From Pseudarthrobacter polychromogenes (GTDB lineage: Bacteria; Actinomycetota; Actinomycetes; Actinomycetales; Micrococcaceae): a stretch of DNA of 64,000 nt. Below the pieces are notes generated by a model. It saw only the letters and a list, made by a program, of their open reading frames with translations. It was not told where the DNA came from and did not search any database. Both the position numbers and the translations under genes were made by a program. The stretch covers positions 90,145 through 154,144 of the forward strand of contig NZ_BMKU01000011.1 in the NCBI RefSeq assembly GCF_014644495.1. The letters run 5' to 3'. This document shows, piece by piece, positions 26,081 to 34,061 of this stretch (positions are counted from its first letter, which is position 1; every line of letters begins with the position of its first letter).

Positions 26081-27964
26081 GTGGCAGAAGCAGGACCGGC
26101 ACACCCAGCAACTCCGGTGACGGCCGGCCAGCTGATCCAGCTTGTGGAGCACGGACTCCAGCTCGTGGGCACCGGGGACCGGGAGGACCTCCGGAAACGC
26201 CTTGAGCTGGCATTGGGGCGGCTGAGGGATCCCAGCATCCGGATCATCGTGGTGGGTGAGTTCAAGCAAGGTAAAAGCAAGTTCATCAACGCCCTGGTGG
26301 GTGCGCCGGCCTGCCCCGTCGATGACGACGTCGCCACGTCCGTTCCCACGGTTGTCCGCTACGGGGACCCGGCCTCGGCAGCGATCCTGGTCCCCACCTC
26401 CGACGCGGACTCCGGCGATGACGGTGCCGTTGACCGCCAACCGATTCCCGTCGCCGACCTCCCGGCTTATGTTTCCGAACAAGGCAATCCCGGCAACAGC
26501 AAGAAACTCCTGGCTGCAGAGGTATGCCTGCCCCGCAGGATCCTGGCCGGCGGGCTCGTCGTCATCGATTCACCCGGCGTGGGTGGCCTCGGGTCCGCGC
26601 ACACCCTGGCCACCCTCACGGCCCTGCCCACCGCCGATGCGATGCTCCTGGTCTCGGACGCCTCCCAGGAATACACCGAACCGGAGCTGCGCTTCCTGCG
26701 GCAAGCAATGCGGATTACTCCGAACGTTGTGGGGGTGCTGACCAAGACCGACCTCTACCCGGACTGGCGGCGGGTGGAGGAGATGGACCGCTCCCATCTC
26801 GGGAACGTAGCGCCCGGGATCCCGCTGTTTGCCGTCTCCTCCGACCTCCGCCTGGAGGCAGCACGCCTGCAGGACAGCGAGCTGAATGAGGAATCCGGCT
26901 TCCCCGCACTGGTTGCCCACCTCCGCAGCGGAATCGTGGAAGGGGCACAGCGGCTCCAAGGCCGCTCCGTGAGCCAGGACCTGCTCGCCGTCACCGAGAA
27001 CCTGCGACTCTCCCTGCAATCGGAGCTTGAAGCACTCGAGAACCCTGGCGGCACACCCCAGATGATTTCGGAGCTGGAGGCGGCCCGGGCCGAGGCTGAC
27101 GACCTTCGGAAACGGACCGCACGCTGGCAGGTCACCCTCAGCGACGGCATTAGCGACCTCATCGCCGATATGGAGTACGACCTCCGCAACCGTCTCCGCC
27201 ACATCCAGCGGGAAGCTGAAGCCGCCATTGACCAGGAGGACCCGGGACCGGCCTGGACTGATTTTTCCAAGTGGCTGGAAGTATCCACCGCGGCCGCCGT
27301 CTCTGACACCTTCGTCCTCACCAGCGAGCGGGCGCAGTCGCTGGCCGGGCAGGTGGCTGACCATTTCGCCGCGGACGAAGTCCCGTTGCCGGTGATGCAG
27401 GTGTCCCATTCCGCCGACGTGCTGGATCCCGTGGACGCGATGCCGGGGATGGACCCCGGGCACGTCAACCCCGTGCAGAAAGTGCTGATCGGCATGCGGG
27501 GCTCCTACGGAGGGGTGCTGATGTTCGGGCTCCTGACCGGCATCTTTGGTATGGCGCTGATCAACCCGTTCTCCCTGGGTGCCGGTCTCCTGCTGGGACG
27601 CAAGGCATACCGGGAAGACAAGGAAGCGCGGCTCAAGCGCCGGCAGGGGGAGGCCAAGGCCCTGGTCAGGCGGCAGCTCGACGACGTGACTTTCCAGGTG
27701 GGCAAGCAACTGAAGGACCGCCTGCGGCTGGTGCAGCGCTCCATCCGCGACCACTTCACTGAGATAGCCGACGAGCACCACCGCTCCCTGGCCGACTCGG
27801 TGTCCGCGGCACAGAAAGCCGCCAATACCTACGCCCTGGAAAAGGACGCCCGCATCAGGGACATCAAGGCTGAGCTCAAGAAGGTGGATGCACTCCACCG
27901 GTCCGCGCAGGCCGTTGCCGCCGAAGTATCCGGAACCATGATGCCGGCGGGCGGCCCCCGATGA
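26081..27964 (+). CDS. Dynamin-like GTPase 1 (IniA-like)
   Basis: A 627-residue bacterial dynamin-like protein. The GTPase motifs are complete: P-loop GEFKQGKS (59-66), switch I Thr in VATSVPTVV, G3 DSPG (163-166) and G4 TKTD (221-224). Helical stalk regions follow. A hydrophobic hairpin (about 485-520, GGVLMFGLLTGIFGMALI and SLGAGLLLG) should insert in the membrane, and a long charged coiled coil forms the C-terminus. GTG at 26081 follows GAGGAC. The stop overlaps dynamin 2 (ATGA), favouring a heteromeric pair as in two-dynamin operons. Likely role: membrane remodelling or repair under envelope stress. Confidence 0.88.
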   Translation: MAEAGPAHPATPVTAGQLIQLVEHGLQLVGTGDREDLRKRLELALGRLRDPSIRIIVVGEFKQGKSKFINALVGAPACPVDDDVATSVPTVVRYGDPASAAILVPTSDADSGDDGAVDRQPIPVADLPAYVSEQGNPGNSKKLLAAEVCLPRRILAGGLVVIDSPGVGGLGSAHTLATLTALPTADAMLLVSDASQEYTEPELRFLRQAMRITPNVVGVLTKTDLYPDWRRVEEMDRSHLGNVAPGIPLFAVSSDLRLEAARLQDSELNEESGFPALVAHLRSGIVEGAQRLQGRSVSQDLLAVTENLRLSLQSELEALENPGGTPQMISELEAARAEADDLRKRTARWQVTLSDGISDLIADMEYDLRNRLRHIQREAEAAIDQEDPGPAWTDFSKWLEVSTAAAVSDTFVLTSERAQSLAGQVADHFAADEVPLPVMQVSHSADVLDPVDAMPGMDPGHVNPVQKVLIGMRGSYGGVLMFGLLTGIFGMALINPFSLGAGLLLGRKAYREDKEARLKRRQGEAKALVRRQLDDVTFQVGKQLKDRLRLVQRSIRDHFTEIADEHHRSLADSVSAAQKAANTYALEKDARIRDIKAELKKVDALHRSAQAVAAEVSGTMMPAGGPR

Positions 27965-29448
27965 CTGGTTCAACAGTTGCCGGTGCCGCTGGCCTGGTCC
28001 AGGAGGCGCTGGAAACCTACGCGGATGATCCGGCCAGCGTGGCCAGCCTCCAGCGTATTGCCCGGAGGCTCGCGGAGCCGCTGCGTGTGGCCATTGCGGG
28101 CATGGTCAAAGCCGGCAAGTCCACCCTGCTGAACGCGATTCTCGGCGAGGAGATAGCGCCCACGGACACGGGGGAGTGCACCCGGATCATCACCTGGTAC
28201 CGGCACGGGCACACTCCCCGCATCACCCTCCATCCCACCGGCGGCGAGCCCAGGGTGCTGCCGCTCAAACGCGTGGACGGCCGCCTCGTCTTCGTGCTGG
28301 GGGATGTGGACGCGGCGGATGTGGACCGGCTGGAGGTGGAGTGGCCGTCGCCGGCACTGCGGGACATGACCCTGATTGATACCCCCGGCATCGCTTCGCT
28401 GTCCCGTGAGGTGTCCGCCCGCTCCACCGCCTTCCTGGCCCCGGCGGACACCGAGTCCGAGGCGGACGCCATCGTCTACCTGATGCGCCACATGCACGCA
28501 GCGGACGTTCGGTTCCTTGAGTCCTTCCGGGACACGGAAGCGGGCCGCTCGGGAACGGTCAACGCAATCGCGGTACTCTCCAGGGCCGATGAGGTTGGTG
28601 GCGGCCGCATCGATTCGCTGCTCTCCGCCGGAGAAATCGCTGACAGGTACCGCCGGGACCACAACCTGCGGAAACTCGCGCTGGGCGTCGTGCCGGTGGC
28701 AGGGCTCCTTGCCCAAAGCGCGCGGACCATGCGCCAGCAGGAATTCGCCGCCCTCCAGCTGCTGGCGGGCCTGGACCGCGGCGACCGCGAGAAGGCACTG
28801 CTCTCGGCGGACAGGTTCATCCGGTCCACCATCCCGGAAGGGCTGGCGGCGGAGGCCAGGGCCTCGCTGCTGGCAAGGTTTGGCCTGTTCGGGATCCGGC
28901 TGGCCGTGGTCCTGATCTCCAGCGGATTCAATGAACCCACCCCGCTGGCCCACGAGCTGGCCCGGCGCAGCGGCCTGGATCCTTTGCTGGACCTGCTGGG
29001 CCGCCAGTTCCAGGCACGGGCCGAGGCGCTGAAGGCGCGCACGGCTTTGGTGGCGGTGGAGTCCCTGCTGCGCACCTCGCCCCGCCCGGGCACCGGGCAC
29101 CTGGCTGCGGCCCTGGAGCGGCTGCAGGCCAATGCGCATGAGTTCCGCGAACTGCGGCTGCTGGCCGTCCTGCGGACCACGGGCGTGCCGCTCAGCCCCG
29201 AACTGGCGGCGGAAGCCGAGGGCCTGATCGGCGGCCGCGGCGCTGCGCCGCATATGAGGCTGGGACTGGATGCGGACACAGCGCCCGGCGACATGGCTGA
29301 CGAAGCCCGCCGGTACCTGCTGCGCTGGCGCGCGGTGGCGGAGAGCCCGCTGACGGACGGGCTGGCCCTTGATGCCTGCCGGGTTGTGGTCCGCAGCTGC
29401 GAGGGCGTGCTGGCGGAGTCGTTTGCCCGCCAGCGCCAACCGGCCTGA
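27961..29448 (+). CDS. Dynamin-like GTPase 2 (IniC-like)
   Basis: A 495-residue partner GTPase with P-loop GMVKAGKS (47-54), G3 DTPG (140-143) and a non-canonical G4 SRAD (207-210) in place of N/TKxD. It has helical stalk-like regions but lacks the clear membrane hairpin of its neighbour; only a short hydrophobic stretch near 310-330 is seen. Start ATG at 27961 is in the ATGA overlap. The pairing of a longer, membrane-inserting and a shorter dynamin matches iniA/iniC. It ends the island; a hairpin at 29455 follows. Confidence 0.85.
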   Translation: MTGSTVAGAAGLVQEALETYADDPASVASLQRIARRLAEPLRVAIAGMVKAGKSTLLNAILGEEIAPTDTGECTRIITWYRHGHTPRITLHPTGGEPRVLPLKRVDGRLVFVLGDVDAADVDRLEVEWPSPALRDMTLIDTPGIASLSREVSARSTAFLAPADTESEADAIVYLMRHMHAADVRFLESFRDTEAGRSGTVNAIAVLSRADEVGGGRIDSLLSAGEIADRYRRDHNLRKLALGVVPVAGLLAQSARTMRQQEFAALQLLAGLDRGDREKALLSADRFIRSTIPEGLAAEARASLLARFGLFGIRLAVVLISSGFNEPTPLAHELARRSGLDPLLDLLGRQFQARAEALKARTALVAVESLLRTSPRPGTGHLAAALERLQANAHEFRELRLLAVLRTTGVPLSPELAAEAEGLIGGRGAAPHMRLGLDADTAPGDMADEARRYLLRWRAVAESPLTDGLALDACRVVVRSCEGVLAESFARQRQPA

Positions 29449-29454
29449 AGGACG

Positions 29455-29476
29455 GCCGGGGGAGTGCTCTCCCGGC
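29455..29476. terminator. Hairpin between convergent dynamin 2 and PLD-N genes
   Basis: GCCGGGGGA and TCTCCCGGC pair around a GTGC loop with one G-U. It lies 6 nt after the dynamin stop and 6 nt before the opposite gene's stop, so it may act in both directions. There is no strong T tract. Confidence 0.5.
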
Positions 29477-29482
29477 GGAGAC

Positions 29483-29875
29483 CTATTTCAGTCCGTCGTT
29501 ATCGTGCTCGTCGGTCTCGTGCTTGTCTTTCCCGCCGTCGACGTCCTTGGCCTTGGCATCCAGCTCATCCTTGAGCTTCTTGAGGCGGGCGGCTTCCGCC
29601 TCCTGCCGGCGGCGGACCTCCAGGTTGCGGAGGAAGTCCGGGTCATCGTCCGGGGCGGTGGGATGGCGGTAGTCCTGCCGCTGCGGGGGTGTGCCGCGCG
29701 GCCGGCCGATCAGGAGCCAGAGGATCGCGCCCAGTACCGGCAGGACGATCATGACCACGATCCAGGCGGGTTTGGAAATTCCGCGGGTAAGGCGCCCGTC
29801 GGTCCGGATCACGTCGACGAGGCCATACACGAAGATGGCGAGGATTGCGACGGCCAAAGCCACACGGAAGAGCAT
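29483..29875 (-). CDS. PLD-nuclease N-terminal-domain small membrane protein
   Basis: A 130-residue protein with two membrane helices (LFRVALAVAILAIFVYGLVD and AWIVVMIVLPVLGAILWLLIG) and the short RTDGRL and GRPRG motifs typical of the PLDc_N domain. A charged coiled-coil tail follows. Function unknown. TAGACT lies 7 nt before the ATG and no Shine-Dalgarno site is seen, so it is leaderless. It diverges from the DUF4229 gene through a 62-bp promoter region. Confidence 0.85.
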   Translation of the reverse strand: MLFRVALAVAILAIFVYGLVDVIRTDGRLTRGISKPAWIVVMIVLPVLGAILWLLIGRPRGTPPQRQDYRHPTAPDDDPDFLRNLEVRRRQEAEAARLKKLKDELDAKAKDVDGGKDKHETDEHDNDGLK

Positions 29876-29937
29876 GCCATTAAGTCTATCGTCAGGAGGG
29901 GCAGGGGCCGCAGGCGGGAGGCGGCTAAACTTGAATA
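29876..29937. promoter_or_regulatory. Divergent leaderless promoter region
   Basis: A minus-strand -10 TAGACT (29888-29883) lies 7 nt from the PLD-N start, and a plus-strand -10 TAAACT (29926-29931) lies 6 nt from the DUF4229 GTG. Both transcripts would begin at their start codons. Confidence 0.6.
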
Positions 29938-30249
29938 GTGGCCTTTTTGAAATATTCCCTGATCCGCCTGGCTCTCTTCGCGCCCCTGTTCGTGCTCTTC
30001 ACCTTCCTGGGGCTGGGCGCCCTCATGTCCGTCATCTGCGCGGCCCTGATCGCTTTCGCCGTGAGCTACCTGTTTTTCCAGAAGCAGCGGGACGACGCCG
30101 CGGCGGCACTCCAACACCGTTTTTCCGGCAAGGCCAAGCCGCTGCGCTCCGCCGGCGAAGTCCAGGACGCGCACGCCGAGGATGCACTGCTGGACGCCAA
30201 CCCCGACGTCACCATCAGCAATGATGCGAAGGGCCGCAAGCGCCCATAA
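29938..30249 (+). CDS. DUF4229 small membrane protein
   Basis: A 103-residue protein of two helices (SLIRLALFAPLFVLFTF and LMSVICAALIAFAVSYLFF) followed by a FQKQRD cytoplasmic tail with Asp/Glu/Lys. It fits the actinobacterial DUF4229 family usually found beside menA. Function unknown. It starts with GTG at 29938, leaderless, with TAAACT 6 nt upstream. Confidence 0.82.
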   Translation: MAFLKYSLIRLALFAPLFVLFTFLGLGALMSVICAALIAFAVSYLFFQKQRDDAAAALQHRFSGKAKPLRSAGEVQDAHAEDALLDANPDVTISNDAKGRKRP

Positions 30250-30279
30250 GCCCCGCCACCCCCTGCAGGCTTTGGTCCG

Positions 30280-31161
30280 CTAGAAGCCCCGGCTAAGCAC
30301 CAGCCCCAGTGAGAACAGCAGGCTGTAGCCGAGGTTGATCAGTCCGGTCTGCTTGAGGACCGGGATAAGGCTCTTGCGCTTGCGCCCGTTGATCATCAGC
30401 CACGCGGGCATGAGGCAGGCCGGAATCAGCAGCAGCACTATCAGCATCCACGGCCGGCCGGGAGCCAGGATCACCACCAGCAGGATGGCCACGGCCAGCA
30501 TCAGCACGTAGCTTTCGCGCGCATGCTTATCGCCCAGCCGGACCGCCAGGGTCTTCTTGCCGGCCTGCATGTCCGTGGGGATGTCCCGGACGTTGTTGGC
30601 CATGAGCAGGGCGGTGGCGATCAGCCCGGTGCCGATTGCACCGATGATGGCGGGCAGGTTGATCAGCCCGGCCTGCGTGTAGGTGGTGCCCAGGGTTGCC
30701 ACCAGCCCGAAGAACACGAACACGAACACGTCGCCCAGGCCCATGTAGCCGTACGGGTTCTTGCCGCCGGTATAGCCCCAGGCGGCCATGACGCAGCCCA
30801 GGCCCACCAGGATCAGCCACCAGCTCTGGGTGATCACCACCAGGACCAGGCCAAACACCATGGCGGCCGCAAACGCAGCAAACGCCGCCCGTTTCACGTG
30901 CTCAGGGCTGGCCGCCCCGGATCCCACCAGGCGCAGCGGGCCCACGCGGTCATCATCGGTCCCCCGGATGCCGTCCGAGTAGTCGTTGGCAAAGTTCACC
31001 CCCACCTGGAGCAGGAGGGCCACCAGCGCCGCGAGGATGGCGTTGAACAGGAGGAACGAACCCATCTCGTAGGCTGCGGCGGAGCCGATCAGCACCGGCG
31101 CAATCGCTGCGGGCAGCGTCCGGAGCCGGGCGCCTTGGATCCATTGTGCGGCTGTAGCCAC
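30280..31161 (-). CDS. menA: 1,4-dihydroxy-2-naphthoate polyprenyltransferase MenA
   Basis: Attaches the polyprenyl chain to dihydroxynaphthoate in menaquinone synthesis. A 293-residue UbiA-family membrane protein with about nine helices. The first Mg/diphosphate motif is NFANDYSDGIRGTDDDR; the second lies in NNVRDIPTDMQAGKKT. It starts with GTG at 31161, with GAGGT 8 nt upstream. menE and menB follow upstream in the same direction. Confidence 0.93.
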   Translation of the reverse strand: MATAAQWIQGARLRTLPAAIAPVLIGSAAAYEMGSFLLFNAILAALVALLLQVGVNFANDYSDGIRGTDDDRVGPLRLVGSGAASPEHVKRAAFAAFAAAMVFGLVLVVITQSWWLILVGLGCVMAAWGYTGGKNPYGYMGLGDVFVFVFFGLVATLGTTYTQAGLINLPAIIGAIGTGLIATALLMANNVRDIPTDMQAGKKTLAVRLGDKHARESYVLMLAVAILLVVILAPGRPWMLIVLLLIPACLMPAWLMINGRKRKSLIPVLKQTGLINLGYSLLFSLGLVLSRGF

Positions 31162-31225
31162 GTTAAGTACCTCGCGTGTGTTGGGGGCTGCAGGAGGGGG
31201 TCCTGCCGGGTGGTGCAGGTCTACT

Positions 31226-32407
31226 TTACTTTCCCTGGTGCCGGGCTTTGAGTTCTGCGGTCATGGCCAGGCGGTCCGGTTTGCCGTTGGGAAGCATCAG
31301 CAGCGCGGAGGCCGCCAGGACGGTTTTGGGCGCAAGGACCCCCAGCATCCGGTGCCACTGCTGTTCAAGGACGACGGCGGTGTCCCCGCCTTCCGCGCCC
31401 GGAGCCGGCGCGGGGTCCGCCAGCGCCACGTAGGCCGCCACGGCCTGGCCCCACTCGGCGGAAGGCACCCCTGCCACGAAAGCCGCCGCGACGCCGTCGG
31501 ACTTCTCCAGCTCTTCCTGCACGTGAGCGGCGGAAACCTTCACGCCGCCGGTGATGATCACGTCGTCGGCCCTGCCCAGCACGGTCAGCCGGCCGTCGTC
31601 GTCAATGCTGCCGAGATCGCTGGTGCGGTACCAGCGCACGCCGTCCTCCTCGAAAAACGTGTCCGTGCTCTCCGGCGACTCGAGGTAGCCCGCAGCGATG
31701 GTGTCCCCGCCCAGCAGGATGCGGCCGTCCTCCTCGACCCGGACCGAGACGCCCTCCAGCGGGAAACCGTCGTACACGCAGCCGCCGCAGGATTCGGCGG
31801 AACCGTAGGTGGTGATCACCCGCACTCCGGCCTCGCGGGCGGCGGCCAGCAGGGATGCCGGCGCGGGGGCGCCGCCCAGCAGGACGGCGTTGAAGCGGCG
31901 GAGCGCGGCCAGGGTCTCCGTCGACGGAGCGTCGAGGAGCCGCTGCAACTGGGTGGGGACCAGCGAGGTGAACCGGATTTTGTCCGTGAGTTCCTGGGCC
32001 GCGGCGGTGAAGGCCTCGGGCGTAAAGCCGTGGGACATGTCCATGACCCACGGGCGGGTGCCCGCGAACAGGGAGCGCACCAGCACCTGGATGCCCGCAA
32101 CGTACTGCACGGGCAGCGCCAGGAGCCACTGGCCTTCGCCCTTGAGCGCCAGGGCCGTAGCCATCGAGGACGCCGCCAGCGACTCGACGGTCAGCACGGT
32201 GGCCTTGGGCGCGCCCGTGGAGCCGGACGTACGGACCACGGCCACCGCGTCATCGCAGCCCGGAGTCTCCACGTGCCCCACCACCAGGGCGCCGTTCTCG
32301 CCGATGGAGAGTTCGACGGCGGGTCCCTCGCCATGGAGGGCGGCCGCCAGGGCTTTCAGGGCCGGCTCGATGTTGATGGGGCCGGCGGCTTTCGCTGGAG
32401 TATTCAT
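31226..32407 (-). CDS. menE: o-Succinylbenzoate-CoA ligase MenE
   Basis: Activates o-succinylbenzoate with CoA for MenB. A 393-residue, short member of the AMP-forming adenylating family: P-loop VRTSGSTGAPKATVLT, TTYGSAESCGG, and the YRTSDLGSIDDDGRLTVLGRADD hinge region; the catalytic Lys is in LPNGKPDRL near the C-terminus. GGAG precedes the ATG. It lies 13 bp from menB, so the two are one transcript. Confidence 0.92.
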   Translation of the reverse strand: MNTPAKAAGPINIEPALKALAAALHGEGPAVELSIGENGALVVGHVETPGCDDAVAVVRTSGSTGAPKATVLTVESLAASSMATALALKGEGQWLLALPVQYVAGIQVLVRSLFAGTRPWVMDMSHGFTPEAFTAAAQELTDKIRFTSLVPTQLQRLLDAPSTETLAALRRFNAVLLGGAPAPASLLAAAREAGVRVITTYGSAESCGGCVYDGFPLEGVSVRVEEDGRILLGGDTIAAGYLESPESTDTFFEEDGVRWYRTSDLGSIDDDGRLTVLGRADDVIITGGVKVSAAHVQEELEKSDGVAAAFVAGVPSAEWGQAVAAYVALADPAPAPGAEGGDTAVVLEQQWHRMLGVLAPKTVLAASALLMLPNGKPDRLAMTAELKARHQGK

Positions 32408-32420
32408 GTTCCGCTCCTGC

Positions 32421-33386
32421 CTAGAAGTAGTGCGGGAAGGTGGACCAGTCGGGCTCGCGTTTTTGCAGGAAGGCTTCCTTGCCCTCCACCGCCTCGTCCG
32501 TCATGTACGCCAGCCGCGTGGCCTCCCCGGCGAACACCTGCTGCCCGGCCAGGCCGTCGTCGGCAAGGTTGAAGGCGAATTTCAGCATCCGGATGGCCTG
32601 CGGCGACTGCCGTGCGATGTCCGCGGCGTATTCCAGGGCCACCTCTTCGAGCCGTTGGTGGTCCACGGCCTCATTGACGGCACCCATCCGAACCATGTCC
32701 TCAGCGGAATATTCGCGGGCAAGGAAGAAGATCTCGCGGGCTGCCTTCTGCCCGATCTGGCGGGCCAGCAGGGCCGAGCCGTAGCCCGCGTCGAAACTGC
32801 CCACCGTGGCGTCCGTCTGCTTGAACTTGCCGTGCTGGCGGGAGGCGATGGTGAGGTCCGCCACCACATGCAGGGAGTGCCCGCCGCCGGCCGCCCAGCC
32901 GTTGACGACGGCGATGACCACCTTGGGCATGGTCCGCATGAGCCGCTGGACTTCCAGGATGTGGAGCCTGCCGGCACGGGCGGGGTCGATGGTTTCCTGG
33001 GTTTCGCCGTCTGTTTCTTGTATTACATACCTGTAGCCGTCCCGGCCCCGGATCCGCTGGTCCCCGCCCGAGCAGAACGAGTGCCCGCCGTCCTTGGGGG
33101 AGGGGCCGTTCCCGGTGAGCAGGACGGTGGCAACGTCTGGGGACATCCGCGCGTGGTCCATGGCCCGGTAGAGCTCGTCCACGGTGCCCGGCCGGAAGGC
33201 GTTGCGCACCTCGGGCCGGTTGAATGCGATCCGGACCGTCGGCAGGTCACGCACCCAGCCGCCGTCGGAATCCCGCTCCACCTGCCGGTGGTAGGTCATG
33301 TCCTGGAAGTCCTCGAAGCCGGCCACGGTGCGCCAGCGGGAGGGGTCGAAGACGTCGGACACCTGGGCGGGAATCTGTTTGCTCAC
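32421..33386 (-). CDS. menB: 1,4-dihydroxy-2-naphthoyl-CoA synthase MenB
   Basis: Ring-closing crotonase-family enzyme of menaquinone synthesis. 321 residues, with FCSGGDQRIRG in the oxyanion region, VNGWAAGGGHSLHVVAD, and the Tyr-bearing GSFDAGYGSALLARQIG typical of MenB. It starts with GTG at 33386; TAGACT lies 6 nt upstream, so it is leaderless. Confidence 0.94.
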   Translation of the reverse strand: MSKQIPAQVSDVFDPSRWRTVAGFEDFQDMTYHRQVERDSDGGWVRDLPTVRIAFNRPEVRNAFRPGTVDELYRAMDHARMSPDVATVLLTGNGPSPKDGGHSFCSGGDQRIRGRDGYRYVIQETDGETQETIDPARAGRLHILEVQRLMRTMPKVVIAVVNGWAAGGGHSLHVVADLTIASRQHGKFKQTDATVGSFDAGYGSALLARQIGQKAAREIFFLAREYSAEDMVRMGAVNEAVDHQRLEEVALEYAADIARQSPQAIRMLKFAFNLADDGLAGQQVFAGEATRLAYMTDEAVEGKEAFLQKREPDWSTFPHYF

Positions 33387-33408
33387 CGTCCAAGTCTAGT
33401 AATCGGCC

Positions 33409-33849
33409 TCAGCTGATGCAGAACTCGTTGCCCTCGGGGTCCGCCATGGTGTGCCAGGAGTGCGGCCCCTGGCTGGCCGTCCACAGGAACGTGGCGCCCC
33501 GGGCCTCAAGTTCCCGGCGGACCTCGTCCTTGTCCCGGCCGGCCAGGTTGATGTCCCAGTGCACGCGGTTCTTCACCGTTTTGGCCTCCGGCGCCGTCTG
33601 GAAGAGGAGGCGCCGTTCCGGCGCCTTGGACTCGAGTTCCTCCATTGGGCGGATTGCGCAGCCCTCGCGCCACACCAGGTTGCCCCGGTGGGTCATGGTC
33701 ATGTCCTCCGTGGCGAAGCCCTGCTCGATCATGGAGCGGATGAAGGCGGCGTCCTGGGGCTCCACGGACCACCCGAGGGTTTCAGCCCACCAGTCGGCAA
33801 GCTCGTGCGGACGGGTGCAGTCGATGACTATCTGGATGTTCAGTCCCAT
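33409..33849 (-). CDS. VOC-family (glyoxalase-like) protein
   Basis: A 146-residue protein of the vicinal oxygen chelate fold, of the short-domain kind annotated glyoxalase-like: starts LNIQIVIDCTRPHELADWWAE, has HWDIN and ends HTMADPEGNEFCI. The enzyme activity is not known. ATG at 33849 is preferred to upstream in-frame starts, which lack support. It accompanies menB as does Rv0546c near Rv0548c (from memory). Confidence 0.85.
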   Translation of the reverse strand: MGLNIQIVIDCTRPHELADWWAETLGWSVEPQDAAFIRSMIEQGFATEDMTMTHRGNLVWREGCAIRPMEELESKAPERRLLFQTAPEAKTVKNRVHWDINLAGRDKDEVRRELEARGATFLWTASQGPHSWHTMADPEGNEFCIS

Positions 33850-33921
33850 CCCACCAAGGTACGGTGGCACGTGCTGCCGTGGAAGGCCCGGCAAGGATTG
33901 TATAACGATAGAAAGTTCTCT

Positions 33922-33939
33922 TGACACATTGTCATGACA
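33922..33939. promoter_or_regulatory. TGACA-based operator upstream of sugar ABC operon
   Basis: TGACACATTGTCATGACA holds two overlapping inverted repeats: TGACA-CAT-TGTCA and TGTCATGACA. It lies in the 212-bp divergent region between the VOC gene and the sugar-binding lipoprotein, 123 bp before the latter. A TTGACA begins one base earlier, so the site would overlap a possible -35. A GntR- or LacI-type regulator is plausible; none is in the window. Confidence 0.45.
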
Positions 33940-34061
33940 TAAGTCACAGTTGGGCGGAAAGGCTTTTCCCTTCCGGATTGTTTTCCGGCGGGCAGCGCCA
34001 CCACTTTCACCCAGGGCCGCCAACGGAGGGCCCGGAGCCCAGCGAGAGACAGGACAGACCA

